The notes below the pieces were generated by a model. That model made no database searches. It saw only the letters and a list, made by a program, of their open reading frames with translations, and had not been told where the DNA came from. Below are positions 35,161 to 49,100 of a stretch of 64,000 nt of DNA, piece after piece (position 1 is the first letter of the stretch; the number at the start of each line of letters is the position of its first letter). The position numbers and the translations under genes were made by a program. This stretch comes from Ailanthus altissimus (taxonomy: Eukaryota > Streptophyta > Magnoliopsida > Sapindales > Simaroubaceae). Location of the stretch: positions 4,898,001-4,962,000 of the forward strand of contig OX327704.1 of the NCBI GenBank assembly GCA_946807835.1, in the 5' to 3' direction.

Positions 35161-36370
35161 GTAACTATAAATAGTAAAAAGTGCACCGTAACCTCGCCAA
35201 CAACATAACATTTGTGCCCTAATTTTGTCATAATTTGAAGTCTATAAATTAAAACTTTAGAGTCACTTCTCATTTTTATCAAGTGGAGATATGAAAAAAG
35301 CAAGAGAGAAAGTTTTGAACTCAAATTTAAAGAAGAGAAGGAATGTATCCAAGGCTTCTTGAGGATCATTGAAGACACTTAAAGAATTGAAGCATTGGAG
35401 ACGTCCCCAAATTTGATTCTTTTTTGTTTTCTTTTATTTGAAGTTTGTAGTTATGAATATTGTTTAAACATGTTTGTATATATGGATTTCTTTTATAATT
35501 TAGTTATGGTTGGATTGATATGTGGCTAAACTTGAACTTTAGGGTTGATGTAGATTTATGAATTTTATGTTCAGATGATTTAGTGATTTATTGTTTCATT
35601 TATTTATGCTTATTTTTGCTTAATGTTCAAATTGATTGAGAAATGAATTGGTTCTTATTGATGTTTTGATTAATGCTCGGGAGAGATTGACCAATTTATT
35701 AGATTTGAAAAATAAAGCCTTAGGTTGTTATTGAGTCGGGAGGTTAATAGTACTTGGGTAATCACTAAAGATTTCTCAATGATTGCATGTGGCATGCACC
35801 AAGTGTTCAAAAAATTGTATGAGAACACTTGGGTGTGACATTTTTCCTAGGATCTTATTTAACACTCGGGAGAGGTAATAAGATTAATCTTTGAGTAATT
35901 AATTTAAGGGCTGCATATATAAGTAGTTAACTTAGAAAGGGATATCAACTTGAAATGTATACATAGTATCTCATTTGATGCTCGGGAGAGGTAATGAGAT
36001 TAGTGTTAATCCATTGATTAATGAATTGAATGGAATTATTAAACAGGAAGAACATAGGAAGAATAGAGTGAAATCAATACCCTAGGATCTCATTTTTCAT
36101 AGATTCACCATTTTGCAAGATTGTCATTTTTAATTATTGCTTTATTAATCGCTTAATTTAGGTTATTAGTTTAATTTTCCTTAGTTATTGAAATTAAACC
36201 AAGTCACCTAGATAAAATCGAGTTGCTAAAACTCTAGTACTTAGCGTAAATTCAAAAATGCAATCCTTATGGAAACGATACTCATACTCATCACTTTATT
36301 TTGTGTTCACAAAACTCTTGCATTTGTAGTTAATATTCACGTGTGTTAGCTTCGCAAACACACATCAAAG
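35161..36370 (+). repeat. LTR-like gypsy remnant with three CTCGGGAGAGG repeats
   Basis: The phrase GCTCGGGAGAGRTAATGAGATTA or close variants appears near 35674, 35862 and 35972. Towards the end AATCCTTATGGAAACGATACTC and AGCTTCGCAAACACACATC resemble the 3' ends of some plant gypsy LTRs. TR-GAG copy 1 is inserted at its left side, and 31759-31967 may be its other part. No coding domain is attached. Assignment is tentative. Confidence 0.45.
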
Positions 36371-37250
36371 ATCTAGATGGCATGTTATAATGCATGGATA
36401 TGTTTTATAATATATATCATCACATGAAATTAAATATAAAACAATGGTATTGACCGAGTGTTTTGAATTTCTAGAAAAAAATACAAAAATAAAAGATTAT
36501 CTTGAATTTCTTATAGCTTATTCTCCTTGAATTGCCCATGATATCCTTATGAAATGCAATTATTATCTCATATAATTATATTTTATTATTATTACTATAT
36601 TTTTATTGTTGCTGGCCCTTTCAAGCCTACCAAGGTTAAACTAACCACTGCTCTAAGCAATTGCTGTTGAGGATAACCACGAGCTAGCCTGTAGTTAAGG
36701 CTACTTGGCAGTAGCCTTGGCATAATATCCACTGTTTTATATCAAGAATATCCACAAGTTTTGAAAACAAATACCGATGCGTAAAGCGTTAAAGAATTTT
36801 CTATTAAAATTAATGAAAAAAGAGTAATAAAGTAAAATCAACATTTAAATATTAAATAAATATTTTAAGAACTCTAATTTTTTTTCTCCTTTCTCTATCT
36901 CGAATTTTAAAATCTTAAGACCCTAAAATTATTCATGCCATACCTACCGTCAGCCACACCTACTGCCAGTCGCAACTGTGGCCAACCAGAGTCACTGCAA
37001 CTACCAGTCACAAGCATGTGCCTAGTGGCTTGGGTTGGCTAATGCAATGGCCTCGCTTGAGTGAACAAAGTTACTGTTGTTGTCGAAGGCCAACATATAA
37101 ATATTCTTTTTCTCTTTAGTGCTAGATTAATTTGAGATTAGTTTTGTTTTGATATTGTTAAAGTGGTCGACATTGTTGAATTAACTCAATATTATTGAAT
37201 TATTGATTTTATGATGACATTATAAAAAATTATTGATATTAAAAAACTAA
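36371..37250. other. Unassigned AT-rich interval
   Basis: I see no gene, domain or clear repeat. A more GC-rich patch lies at 36610-36730 and another at 36935-37080, where CCAGTCGCAACTGTGGCC-like text recurs loosely. Neither gives a convincing reading frame. Confidence 0.4.
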
Positions 37251-39419
37251 GTTATCATGTAAAGAGAATTATTATCAAGTGAACTTTATTATTGGGGAAC
37301 ACTTTGCCTTTTCACGGGGTGATCCACTTGATGATGTTGATGGTTCTACATAATGTGCTATCATTTTATAACAATATTGTAGAGGTATGTGATAATATGA
37401 GTGTAAATTTCAAAAAAAACAAAATTAATATGCAGCGGAAGCATATATACATATTACATTTATTTAATACACTTAAACATATATGTCACATATATATTTA
37501 TATTTATATGTATAACAATTATACTATATTAACAAATTGAAAGTACTTACCAAGATAGAGGTAGCTTTATAATTTATTGAGATCTAAGTGTAGAGCTCAC
37601 AAGAAATGTTGATTTTGAACAATTCTAGACCAAAATCAAGGTGGGTATTTTGGAGCTAGAATGGTAGCTTTTCAATTATGTAGGATTTGATCTTGGTGTT
37701 TAAGTTTTTCAAGGCTTAACACTTAAGCCAATTTTTTTTTAAACTCTTTTTATTTTTCTCTACAAGTTTATTGTTTTAGAGAAATTTTCTCTCAAGTCAC
37801 AAAGACACCAAAGAGAGAAGAATTAATAAAATGAAGAACTCTTTCTCCTCCCTTTCACATTCTCGGTTCATGTATCTCATTAACCTATTTTTCATTTCAT
37901 TTTTCAACTTCGTAAAAGTCATCAAAAGTCATAATATCACCAAACAAAATTGAAAAATGTATCATATATATTATTATAATAAGACCTAGGTAGGAAATTA
38001 ATGAAAAAACATTTTTCTTTGTCTCCCACCCAAACCAAATCGCCGACACATTATTTTGTTTTCTTTGACATAATGCATATCACATGCATTATTTCATTTA
38101 TTGCATGACTTTTATGCATTTTGTATTTTAACAATAAAAATGAGAGACAAAAGTACATGAAACATGACAACTATCCAAATGATTATCAAATAATCAATTA
38201 AACATTTATTTCATTAATAATTTAATAATATAAAATAATAAAGTAGAGTTATAAAATACTAATTTGGTTTTCTATTATACTTTGATATGTGTCAGGTTCT
38301 AACACTTAGAATTTGACACGTGTACTTCCTGAGAGGTATTAACACCGAATCCTACTTATTCGAAATTTATTTTTTCGAATCAAACTTTTTGACCCTATGT
38401 ACTACCCTAGTGATCAATAAGTACACTTCATATTGTGAGACTCACTAGGTTCACACCCATTTTATCTTATGAAAAATTTTTATATGTCCATGAACACTGT
38501 CCCACACACATGTTACAAATATAACAAAATGACATATAGAACTATATAAGTTGAGGTTAACCATATTTGTATAATCCTTTTATCACTTATATCATAGAAA
38601 AGTAGAGGCATAGATATACCGTCAAGTCTCTATCCGCTCAACCTTAAACTTATCTTCAGATTTTTATTTCAATAAATAATATTCGCAAACTCCTTTGCGA
38701 TAATTATTTACCGTATGAAAATATTTTTTGGGTAAATGCTTTTGGTTAAAAGACTTTTTAAAATACAATCCCGAAGCATTAAGATATACGGACCAACATA
38801 TGTGCTAATAAATCCCATATCTACACACATCGACTTTGTGAATATCGGACCATACCCAACGACACCTAGAGGTCAGACCATAAAAGGTTTCTGACATGTG
38901 TGAAATATAAGTATAATTGATTACTCACAAGCCCACCGTAGCGCTCAAGTCAAAGGACCACAAATACTTCTCAACTCAATAAGACTATTCATTAACAGTA
39001 TTTTGGAATGTCTATTAGATATCTTCATGAGTCTGTTCAGTTTTAAGTCATTACTTAATACCTACATACCTATACGAGCTTCCAATAAGCTCATAGTTTG
39101 TTAAGATTAACCATCTAATTATTTTAGATATAAATATCCACCAGTCTTTTTGGCTTTAACAATCGACCTATATTGTTAAACCTATGACTAGAAACCAATT
39201 TTGAGAATATACTACATAATGACGTTTCTTAACACTATTTGTAACTTTTTGTAACTAAATCACTACAATAAATATTCTTGGGTTATAGTATTGATGTAAC
39301 TGTATGAAAAGAATATATTAATACCATATAATAAAATAACAATTTATAGAAATGTATATGTATAAATATAAATAAGATTTATACATAATTAAAATGCCAC
39401 TTGAGCACCAACTCCAACA

Positions 39420-42000
39420 ACTTCCACTTGCTCTAGTGCCATTTAAAATTATATCTAATACCCATTGACTCCAGATATTTTAAGAACACTTTAGGAATTA
39501 AGGTCTTAGTAAATGGGTCCGCTGTATTTTTACTAGAATATACTTTAGATACTTTTACATCCCCTCTGGTCAAGATATATCTAATTATATGGTACTTTTG
39601 TTCCACATGCTTAGATTTTTTGTATACCCTGGGTTCTTTGGGTTGAGCCACTACTCCATTGTTATCACAGTATAATGGGATATGATCCATTATACTTGGG
39701 ACAACTCTTATTTTTGTGATAAACTTGCATATCTACACTACTTATTTTGCAACTTCTAAAGCCGCAATATATTCTGCTTCTATGGTTGAATCAGCTTTAG
39801 ATCTCTATTTTGTACTTTTCCAACTAACAATGGCATCATTAAGAAGAAATATAAAATTAGATCAGACTAGAAGTCTGAATTAGTGTATTCTCTCACATGT
39901 AAGTTATTTTCTCCATAAATTAAGAACATATCCCTTGTACCTTTAAGGTATTTCAGAATATATTTCACGAATATCCGATGGTTATTTCCTAGATCAGACT
40001 GATTATGACTTGTAACACTTACAGCCATATTGATGTCATGTCTTATACATAACATGATATATATTATGCTTCCTATAGTTGCTGCATAAGGTATGCTAGA
40101 CATTCCAATTCTTTCATTTTATTTTTTAGGATACATCTTTTAGAAGACGAATGCCATATCTGAAAGGTACATTAACTGTCTTACACTTACTAAAGTTATA
40201 TTTTTCTAAAATATCAGTTATGTACGAGGATTAAGAGAGTCCGATCAGCTTCCTAGCTCTATCTCTATAAAGCTTTATACATAGTATATAAAAAGCCTCT
40301 CCTAAATACTTCATGTAGAAGTTCTTACTCAAATAACTATTGACTAGCTATAACATACCAATATCGTTTCTAATAATGAGTATGTCATCCACATAAATGA
40401 CCAAAAAGACAATCATGCTCTCACTGACCTTTTTATACACACACTTCCTCTTCATTTTTGATAAAATCAAAAGCCTTTGATTACTTTATCAAAACGAATA
40501 TTCTAGCTTCAGGAGACTTGCTTAAGCCCATAAATGGAACATTTTTAATTTGCATACTAGATTAGAATTTTTAGATGTAAAACCTTTAAACTATTCTATG
40601 TTTATCTCTTCGTCGAGATATCATTCAGAAAAGCCATATTTAAATCCATTTGCCAAATTTCATATTCATAATATGCAGCAATAGCCAATAATATTCGGAT
40701 TGATTTTAGCATTGCTACTGGTGAAAAAGTTACCTCATAATCTATTCTAGATTTTTTAGTATAACCTTTTCTACTAGTCAAACTTTGAAGGTCTCTACCT
40801 TTCCATCGATCCCACGCTTTCGCTTGTAAATTCATTTGCAACCAATAGGAACAATTCCTTCTGAAAGCTAAACCAAGTCCCAAACTTAGTTGTCATGCAT
40901 GGAATCAATCTCCAATTTCATAGCATCTAGCCATTTACCCAAATCGATGTCTAATATCGCCTTTTTGTAAGTCAAATGATCTTTTTCTTTAACTAAAAAT
41001 ATCAAAGCCATCTTCAGACATCATTTCATATCTTTTAGGTGGCCTCGAGATCCTTTTTGACTTACGAGAAGGGTATGTCAAAGGTATCTTACTCGATTAA
41101 ACTAGAGATTCCATCTTTGGTTGATTAAGTTGTTGGCTAATTTCATCAAAAACAACCTTTGTACAATCTCTATGATCCATAAAAAATTATATTTCTAGGA
41201 AAGTACCATCACAAGCAACGAACACATTTCGTTCCTCGAGATTATAAAACTGATATCCCATAGAGTGCTTAGGATATCCAATGAACCGGCACTTATATTC
41301 TTTGGGTATAAGTTTGTATCGTTACATAACTTTTACATAAGTTTAATAGCCTCAAATCTTAACATACTTAAGACTTAATTTTCTCCTATACCATATCTCA
41401 TACGGAGTGGTAGAAACGTTGCTCAATAAATGAGTAGCATTCTGTATAGTATAACCCTAAAGATATTTAAGAAGATCAGTAAAGCTCATCATTGATTGGA
41501 CCATATCTAATAAATTCTTATTCCTTCTCTCTAAAATACCATTGTGTTGATGAGTACCTAGAAGACTATATTGAGTGAGAATCTCATTCTCCTTCAAATA
41601 ATCAATGAATTAACCGCTTATATATTCATTGCCTCTATCTGATCGTAGGCATTTAATGAATTTTTCAATTTATTTATCTACTTCAAGTCAAAACGTTTGA
41701 ATATTTCAATAGTTTCTAACTTGTGTTTCATTAAAACTACATATCCTATCATAATGAATAATCGATAAAGGTTATGAAGTATCAAAACCCACCCATGGCA
41801 GTGTGATTCATCGGACTACATACATCACTATATATTAGTTCTAAGGAATCATTAGCACGATGTCCTACACCAGTAAATGGGGATTTAGTCATTTTTCTTG
41901 AATACAAGATTCACAAATTAGATAAGGTTTATGGAAAGATCAGGTATCTGACCATCCTTAACCAGATGTTTATATCATTATTCTGTATTACTAGTGTCTT
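39420..42000 (-). pseudogene. Copia element C pol: integrase, RT, RNase H
   Basis: Read from right to left. An integrase zinc-finger remnant (near 41950) and a core piece ending in ILERRNKNLLDMVQSMMSF (about 41480-41560) come first. The RT follows: KGYTKKSRIDYEVTFSPVAM (near 40710-40770), QMDLNMAFLND (near 40615) and an intact catalytic YVDD at 40384-40395. Next is the palm-end text IPYAATIGSIIYIMLCIRHD (40040-40095) and ILKYLKGTRDMFLIYG, then RNase H ending YHIIRYILTRGDVKVSKVY and KTLIPKVFLKYLESMGIRY with a stop at 39433. Several frameshifts and stops remain. The stop is followed by a purine-rich tract (complement of 39420-39432) and the LTR, in the usual copia order. Confidence 0.88.
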
Positions 42001-42016
42001 TAACCCCTTTAACTTA

Positions 42017-43358
42017 TGTTTATAATATTATACCTAATTAGCTTTTAACTGTTTGTGGTAGGTTCGGTAAAATAAGCATAACTTTCTATCTAAGAATCCA
42101 ATTAGAGTGATTCGTGATCCTATAAAGAGCGGATTCAATAGGCTAATATATTATACCTCATAAGGCATTTGAAATTCAAGCGTTTAGAGAGTAAAAATGA
42201 CCTAGAACAGAACTAATATGCAGTACAGGCCCACTCTGTACAGTCATCAGTATTTGGCCCATAATTATAGAAATACGCATCTAATATATATGAGACAACT
42301 CAATTTGAAAAGATAAGAGACTTATCTATAACTTAATATTTTAGATGATAGTTAATTCGGACCACATCAATTCCAAATTAAATAATCAAATGGGTGCATT
42401 AATGGTAATTAATGCAAATTATTTGCCACCCTTCTTGACTTTCATCATCCAAGTGGTTTCCTTCTCTTTTGTCTTGATTTATTCATATTTTTTTATAAAT
42501 AGGTGGCTTATTTATACCTAAAGCATGTAATTAGAGAACTAGATTTTAGTTAAGACACTTATCTTTTGTATTATTTCTTTATAATATTATTTCTCTTGTT
42601 TACTATTCTAAAGTTATGTTATCTTTTTTTCCATCTGTTTTATTTTTCCTTAGTTTTATTTTATCTAAGTAATTTTCTTTTTGCTAAGGTAAAAGGGTAA
42701 AACTCTTGGTAAAGTAATAAGATATACTTAACTCTTACTCATGAATTTAATGTTTCATTCTTAAGTTATGCAAATTTATATATGATGTATTTATTTTGTT
42801 TGTAATATTAATACCCTTTCTTCTAAAGTTGTGTATCTTGATTTATTATAGATAATTTTTTTAATTGGCCCAATAAATTCTTGAAACAATTTACAAGATT
42901 TGGCGTATATACCATTTCTTGTAAAGTGAGAGTTTTGATTTATTGTAGACAAATATAAAGATTGGCATAATAAATACTCGAATCCATTTAAAAGATTTGG
43001 TATATAATAATTGAAAGAAATAAATACTAGTTAATATATAAGTGATGATGAACTTTAATTGTTATATCTTTCGATTGGAACCTCTTTTGTATGAGGATTC
43101 TAATTGAGTTATAAAAAGAGTTGAATATATTCATATTTCATATGCCAAGGGTGGAACCCCCTAACCTTAGCTTTTATTTCAATTGGTTAATTGAATTATT
43201 ATTTGCAAACATCTTATACTGTTTTAATTGTCCTTAAACTATATATATTTTGTTTAATTCCACTTCCTTGTGGATCAACTCTATTCTCACAGGGTTATTT
43301 ATTACTTCGACAATCCTGTATATAGGAATAAACTCATATATTCTAGACGTGTTAAGCA
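42017..43358 (+). mobile_element. Solo-LTR-like sequence of family F, plus orientation, inside copia C
   Basis: It matches the reversed sequence 50659-51974 over its whole length: CCTAATTAGCTTTTAACTG near 42032, a long AT-rich middle, then TTCCTTGTGGATCAACTC and CACAGGGTTATTTATTAC near the end, a typical LTR tail. Ends are approximate, and no target duplication was seen here; the insertion coincides with a deletion of the host element. No coding. Confidence 0.6.
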
Positions 43359-44594
43359 GAGACATAGATATACCATTAAGTCTCTATCCGCTCGACCTTA
43401 AACTTATCTTCAAATTTATATTTCAATAAACAATATTCGCAAACTCCTTTGCGATAATATTTTACCTTATGAAAACATTTTTGAGGTAAATGTTTTTGGT
43501 CAAAAGACTTTCTGCAATACAATCTTGAAGCATCAGGATATACGGCTCAACCACATGAGCTAACAAATTCTATATCTATATACTCTGCACTCTATGAGTA
43601 TCAGACCATACCCAATGACACATAGAGGTCAGACTATAAAATATTTCTAATATGTGTAGAATCTAAGTATACTGAATCACTCATAAGCCCATCGTAGTGC
43701 TCAAATCAAAGGACCATAAATACTACTCAACTCAAGAATACTATCCATTAATAACATTATAAAATGTCTATTAGATGTCTTTATGAGTCCGTTCAGTTTC
43801 AAGTCCTTACTTAACACCTACATACTTATACGAGCTTCTACTAAGCTCACAGTTTGTTAAGATTAACCATTTGATCATTCCATATATAAATATACACCAA
43901 TTTTTTCGGTTTTAATAATCGACCCATATTGTTAAACCCATGACTAGGAACCAATTTAGAGAATATACTACATAATGACATTTCTTAACACTATTTGCAA
44001 CTTCTTACAACTTCTTGCAACTATATCACTACAATAAATATTCTCAGGTCTTTGTCCTAATTCATACTAGGTTCTAACTCTTAGAAATACTAACTCTTAG
44101 TATTGTATGCAAAGAACAGATTAATACCATATAATCAAATAACAATTTATAGAAATGCATATTGTATAAATATAAATAAGATTTATACAAAATTAAAATG
44201 GCGCTTGAGCACCAACTTCAACAAATGTTACAATGACCAAATGGTGTTAGCGTCTATTTGTATGCTTTATTAACACTATCATGTAGATTGAGAAATTTAG
44301 AGTCTGATAATGATTAGATTTGATAGTGGTCGTGGTCAATAATTGGTGGCAACTATTACGATCATCGTTGTTGATAATTACATTTTTATCTAATGTTTTT
44401 TCTTTTTTTAATATTCTAATGCTTTCTACTTTTTTCCAACCATTTTATAATTTTTTAATAGAATTTAGGCCAGTTAAATGTAATAAAAGTAAACTAAATT
44501 CTAATTAAAGCTTTAGTTACTATTATATTCTTATACTAATGAATAAATAGTTAATGAATTCATAAATTATTATATATATATTTGTGTGACTTAC

Positions 44595-45800
44595 ACGGTC
44601 ATACCAATTATTATTTTGATGACATAAATAATTATTTATTTTTACTATATTTAGATTACTTGATATTCTCACAAATTATATATAAGGAATATCTAAGGAG
44701 AGATTAAGTGATATTGAACTTCTCAATTGAAGATCAAAAGAAACTTTATATTAGTTTAATGTATATTCATTAGATAGTTTGTATTGATGTTTGTAAATTA
44801 CTTTCATTTATGAGCTAGTTTTAATTTGTACAATGCAAACTGTGTTTCCAAAATTGTTTTAATCCTTAAAAAAACATTTTACTAGAAAATGAGCAAATTT
44901 TATAAAATTAGAACTTGAAATATCTTTGAAAAATTTTTATCCTAAGGCAAATTGGTCTTGCAGCTTTAATTTGTAGAACTGGTTCTATCTAAATTGGTTG
45001 TGTGGTTTAGATGACCCGTTAAATTGGCTATGCAGTTTGAGACTGAGTTTTACAACCGATTTAGACATAATCTAATCGGTTGTGAATAGAGCTCAAACCG
45101 ACTAGCAATTTAAGAACTAGTTTACAAACTAACCCTCTGGTTTTGGCTCTAATGATCATGTATTTTTTTTTTTAAATGGTCAAATTGGTTACATGGTTTG
45201 CCAATTTAGTTGTGCTGTTTCTTAAACAGGTTAGGTGATTCTATATTTTTCTATATATTTTCAAACAGTTATTTTTCTCAATTTTTATATATATGGAGGA
45301 TGTTTTTTGCTCAGAAAAAGTTTTCCAAGTTTCCGTAACACTTAAAACTTGTTTATCTTTAATTGGAAACAAACTGAGCTCTCAAATTGTTGAAAGTCAT
45401 GCACATATCTACAAACTTCACTTATACATCTACTCATTGAGGAGTTGTTCACTATTTATCATTTTTATTTCATTTGCTGAGAGAAAGCTTTATGATTACT
45501 TAATTTGTGAGTAATTTTAAAAGTTGTGCGGGTTGATTGATGTCTTTAAAGTCAAGTTTATAAACTCAACTTGATATAAGGTATTACTAGTCGAATTGTC
45601 TTTGCATTTAACATTTAACGTGGATGTAAGCCGTGACGAGGGGTGAACCATGCAAAAATCTAGTGTTGTTCTCTCTCAACTCTTTTTTTTATTTATTGTA
45701 ATTATTGTGTGTTATTTATTATTTCTTTATTTGCAATAAATTGTGCATTAAGTTTCAATTACCCAATTCCCTCCTCTAAGGTTGCCTATCCTACTATTTA
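44595..45800 (+). mobile_element. 5' LTR of SIRE-like copia element G
   Basis: The region starts near TGTGACTTACACGG with an early TTTTGATGACATAAATAA, common at the start of such LTRs. It ends with ACGTGGATGTAAGCC, GTGAACCATGCAAAAATC and CCTCCTCTAAGGTTGCCTA, which is the usual U5 text of SIRE/Maximus-like copia LTRs. The primer site follows. The open frame at 45293-45514 has no coding character. The left end is uncertain. Confidence 0.65.
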
Positions 45801-45803
45801 ATT

Positions 45804-45815
45804 TGGTATCAAAGA
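45804..45815 (+). promoter_or_regulatory. Primer-binding site of copia element G
   Basis: TGGTATCAAAGA matches 10 of 12 bases of the initiator tRNA-Met site and follows the LTR within a few bases. Confidence 0.7.
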
Positions 45816-46154
45816 AGATGTTATGATGTTTGCAAAGAAGTTCAAGAAGTTTCTCAAATTCAAAAAGGGGAATTGAAAGAAATTTAGAAAAAAGTGAAAA
45901 AATAAAATAGTAAATTATAATTAGTGTTTGCCTGTGGATGCAAAGAAATATTAAGGTATGATTGGATCTCTTTTGTATTTAACCGTTAGTAAAACAAATA
46001 TTATATTTAGTGTTTGCCTATATTGTGAGATTCCAATCATGACTCAACATTTCACTTGGTTGTTGCAAAAATATTTTTTAAATATTTACGTGAAATAATG
46101 AACTTAGGTCCATGGTACCCTAAAGGCATACAATTTAACCTTTCTGGTTATTTG
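45816..46154 (+). pseudogene. Copia G remnant: gag piece fused by deletion to the RNase H region
   Basis: FAKKFKKFLKFKKG (about 45829-45870) is a gag fragment. It is followed within ~100 bases by VDAKKY and GMIGSLLYLTVSKTNI (about 45935-46005), the start of the RNase H-proximal region, and by LGPWYPKGIQFNLSGY-like text ending at 46154. Protease, integrase and RT are therefore deleted between about 45900 and 45935. The frame is broken by stops. Confidence 0.75.
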
Positions 46155-49100
46155 TGTTAGGTAAAATATATTCTAAAAATTATTCAATTATATATTTAAA
46201 TATATAGTGTTAAATATTTGTAAGATAAAAATCATCAACAATTATAATATAAAATAAAATATAAAAAAAGAGTAAGAAAAAGCTAGCCTCGAGTATAAAG
46301 AGACATGCTATAGAGCATTATCTTAAAGTTAAATAATCATCTCTTCGTGCGGAAAGTGACAGATCTATATGACTCCAAGATTTAATCTTATACTCGCAGC
46401 CACTTTTCTCGATGAGCATGACCACTGAAAGATCATACCAAGTCTTCATTGTCAAAGTTACTCAAAAATACAATATGAAAAGTATATAACTTAAAAGTAT
46501 ACACATGTAGAACACTTTTTATCTTTCTCTACTCTTCGTTTGTTCACTCCTACATTAATTTTAAAGAAATATTAATCCGTTTATATATTGGTAGGTAATT
46601 TAAATAATAACTCAAGAATTAATAAGAGTAATTTAATATATAGTAATTCCATATAATAAAAATACATAAATATTCTAACACCTATAATAATAATAATAAT
46701 AATATTTGTAACTCTCAAATATTTAATATATATTTAATATTATAATATCCATACAATAATAATATAATAATGATAATTTATTATATGTAATTATATTAAT
46801 ATTTTATAACTTATTAGTCAATTAAAAGGTTTTTAAAAAGTTTTCTCTAACAGTCCCCACAAAAGAATTGAAAACCTTATATATATATATTAATTTTAAT
46901 ATATAAGAAAATATAATGCACAATCAATAATAGAAAAATACATTAGAGCAACATTCTATTACATACTAAGTATAAGTGTTTTTTGGACTTGAATCTATAC
47001 TTAGTATTATAGAATCTATATGAGAAACTTGAGTAAACTATATCTTAAACTCGGTCCCTTTGACTAAACTTTAACTATAACATATATAATAGTGAAGAAG
47101 ACTTTGTTTTACGATTTGGCACTTTAATAGCCCTACGCTTTATCTTGATTCTATGAGAGCTCTAGAGAACAACCCAATTCTTATAGTTGTGGCCCATGAC
47201 TACTCTTACATAAGTGAGTCCTCCAAGGGCATATGTGATCCATGCCTTACAAAAATATTCTTATCTTGAACTTATTCAAGGTATACTCTTCTTAATGTTA
47301 CATAAAAAAAGCATTTTGTTTTTCATAGGGATGAATGGAAACATATCTCCTTTTTGGTATGTTCATAATATAAGTGTTAAACAAGTCATACAGTATGGAT
47401 TGTTCCTACCTATTTAACATCCTTCATAGAATCGCTAATCACAGAGGTTGGGTTACTTTTATAGATGACTTTCTTGTGGGTTTAAGCATACCTTCTGGCA
47501 ATTTAACAAGAATTTTCTCAAAAGTCTATTATTTAAGATTTTCCTCAAAAATTATTTCTTTGTGGGATTTTGATTTAGTTTTCATTTTATATAAAAATAG
47601 ATTTATGCACATCCGCTCAATAATTTAATAAGACTCTTCTCAAAAGTATTTTATTTATAATTTTTATTTATGGAATTTTTATAAATAAATCTCATACTAT
47701 ATAAAAATGGGTACAGTCACTTCAATAATTTTATAACACTTTTCTTAAAAGTGTTGTATTTATGATTTTTCTCGAAAATTTTTTATTTATGGAATTTTTG
47801 TATAATTTCTATTTTATATAGAAATGGGTTTAAGCTTGATAATTTTATTAGACTTCTTTCAAAAGTCTTTTATTTATGCTTTTCCTCAAAAATCATAAAT
47901 TTATAGAATTGTTATTTAATTCCTATGTTGTATAACATGATAAACAAAACTCTTCATCTTATTGCATATATCCAATTTGAATTGGTCTTGAAAACTTTGT
48001 CCTCGTACTTTTTAAATTCCAAACAAAATTCATTCTTCAAGAAAAAGTGTCAACTTAGATAAGTAATGAAACATATATAACATAAGAACACTCAATTTAA
48101 GAAATTATGAAAGAAGAAATATTAACACTTCTATTATTCTTTTCAATTTCTCAACTTTAATTAATCTCTCATGTAATTATTTTTAAAAAGCTTATTAAAT
48201 AATATAATTGAAAGCTCCGACATTTTAAAGAATTTTAGAACTATTATTATGCACATGATTTTAAATTGTGATCACAAATAATTAAACTATAGTATCTTTT
48301 AACAAAAATAATTTTTCTTAAATCTTCTCGTAACATGCATATATATGCATACATAAACTTTATGTGAAACACTAAGATTTTGCATGCTAGGTTAATATAA
48401 CTAGTTATAGATATTAGTTATCGCAATAACTAAAGCACAATGAGGAAACTCAATTTTTTTTTTCTCACCAATAAAATTAAAAGAGCTTTCATATTAACGT
48501 TGTTGCAATAAATCTATACAACGGATAATTTTACATGGATGCTTAAAGTATACAAAATATGCTACTATTGATACTAAAGTCTTTTCTCACAAAATAAAAT
48601 TCTAAGAAACAGGTAGATATGCATCATTGTTTTTTACCTCTCATAATGATACATGAAAAATAAATAATAAGAATAAATAATAAACCCCAACATTTCAATA
48701 AGTTCTTGAGATTAATATAATTTCTTGAAATAAATAATTAAAGCTACATCATTGTGATGCATATTAATCACCAAATTAAAAATATAAAAATATAATAACT
48801 ATACACAATTATTGTACAATCAAAATATATTAAGAAAATAAAGTTGTTATCAATGCAATATGATTTGCAAAAAAATACACAACTAGTTAAATTACAGTCA
48901 CATATAATGTTTAGAATGACAATCAACAATTAAAATAATTATACAAAAAACCAAGCACACTCTTTGAATTAATCAATAGCTCAAAAATGGTCTCTTAACC
49001 CAATTAGATTAACACTTATTTGCAAAACATTAATTTGTGTAACTCTTATCAACTCATTAATTTGTGTCACATGCCCAATTACAAAAACATAATATTTTTC

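Larger units (their letters stand above)
37378..44223 (-). mobile_element. Copia element C (family-A LTRs, minus strand), lacking gag
   Basis: The left LTR (37378-39419, the 3' LTR in element sense) is nearly full length. The right LTR (about 43359-44223) is truncated to its first ~0.87 kb. Both show CTCCAACA/CTTCAACA at the outer edge and the family landmarks in reverse. The flanks aatat (37373-37377) and aatgt (44224-44228) agree at 4 of 5, and repeat E is continuous across the insertion. Between them lie RNase H, RT and integrase, then a foreign LTR-like insertion (42017-43358) in place of gag, protease and the rest of the 5' LTR. The coding is better preserved than in element A. Confidence 0.85.
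37251..44590 (+). repeat. Repeat family E, copy 1, split by copia element C
   Basis: Parts 37251-37377 and 44224-44590 together align with 52740-53180 (copy 2): CACTTGATGATGTTGATGG versus TACTTGATGATGGTGAAGG, then CATGTAGATTGAGAAATT versus TATGTAGATCAAGAGATT, then GTTAAATGTAATAAAAG in both. A partial third copy is near 56930-57180. No coding or terminal structure was recognised, so its class is unknown. Confidence 0.6.
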
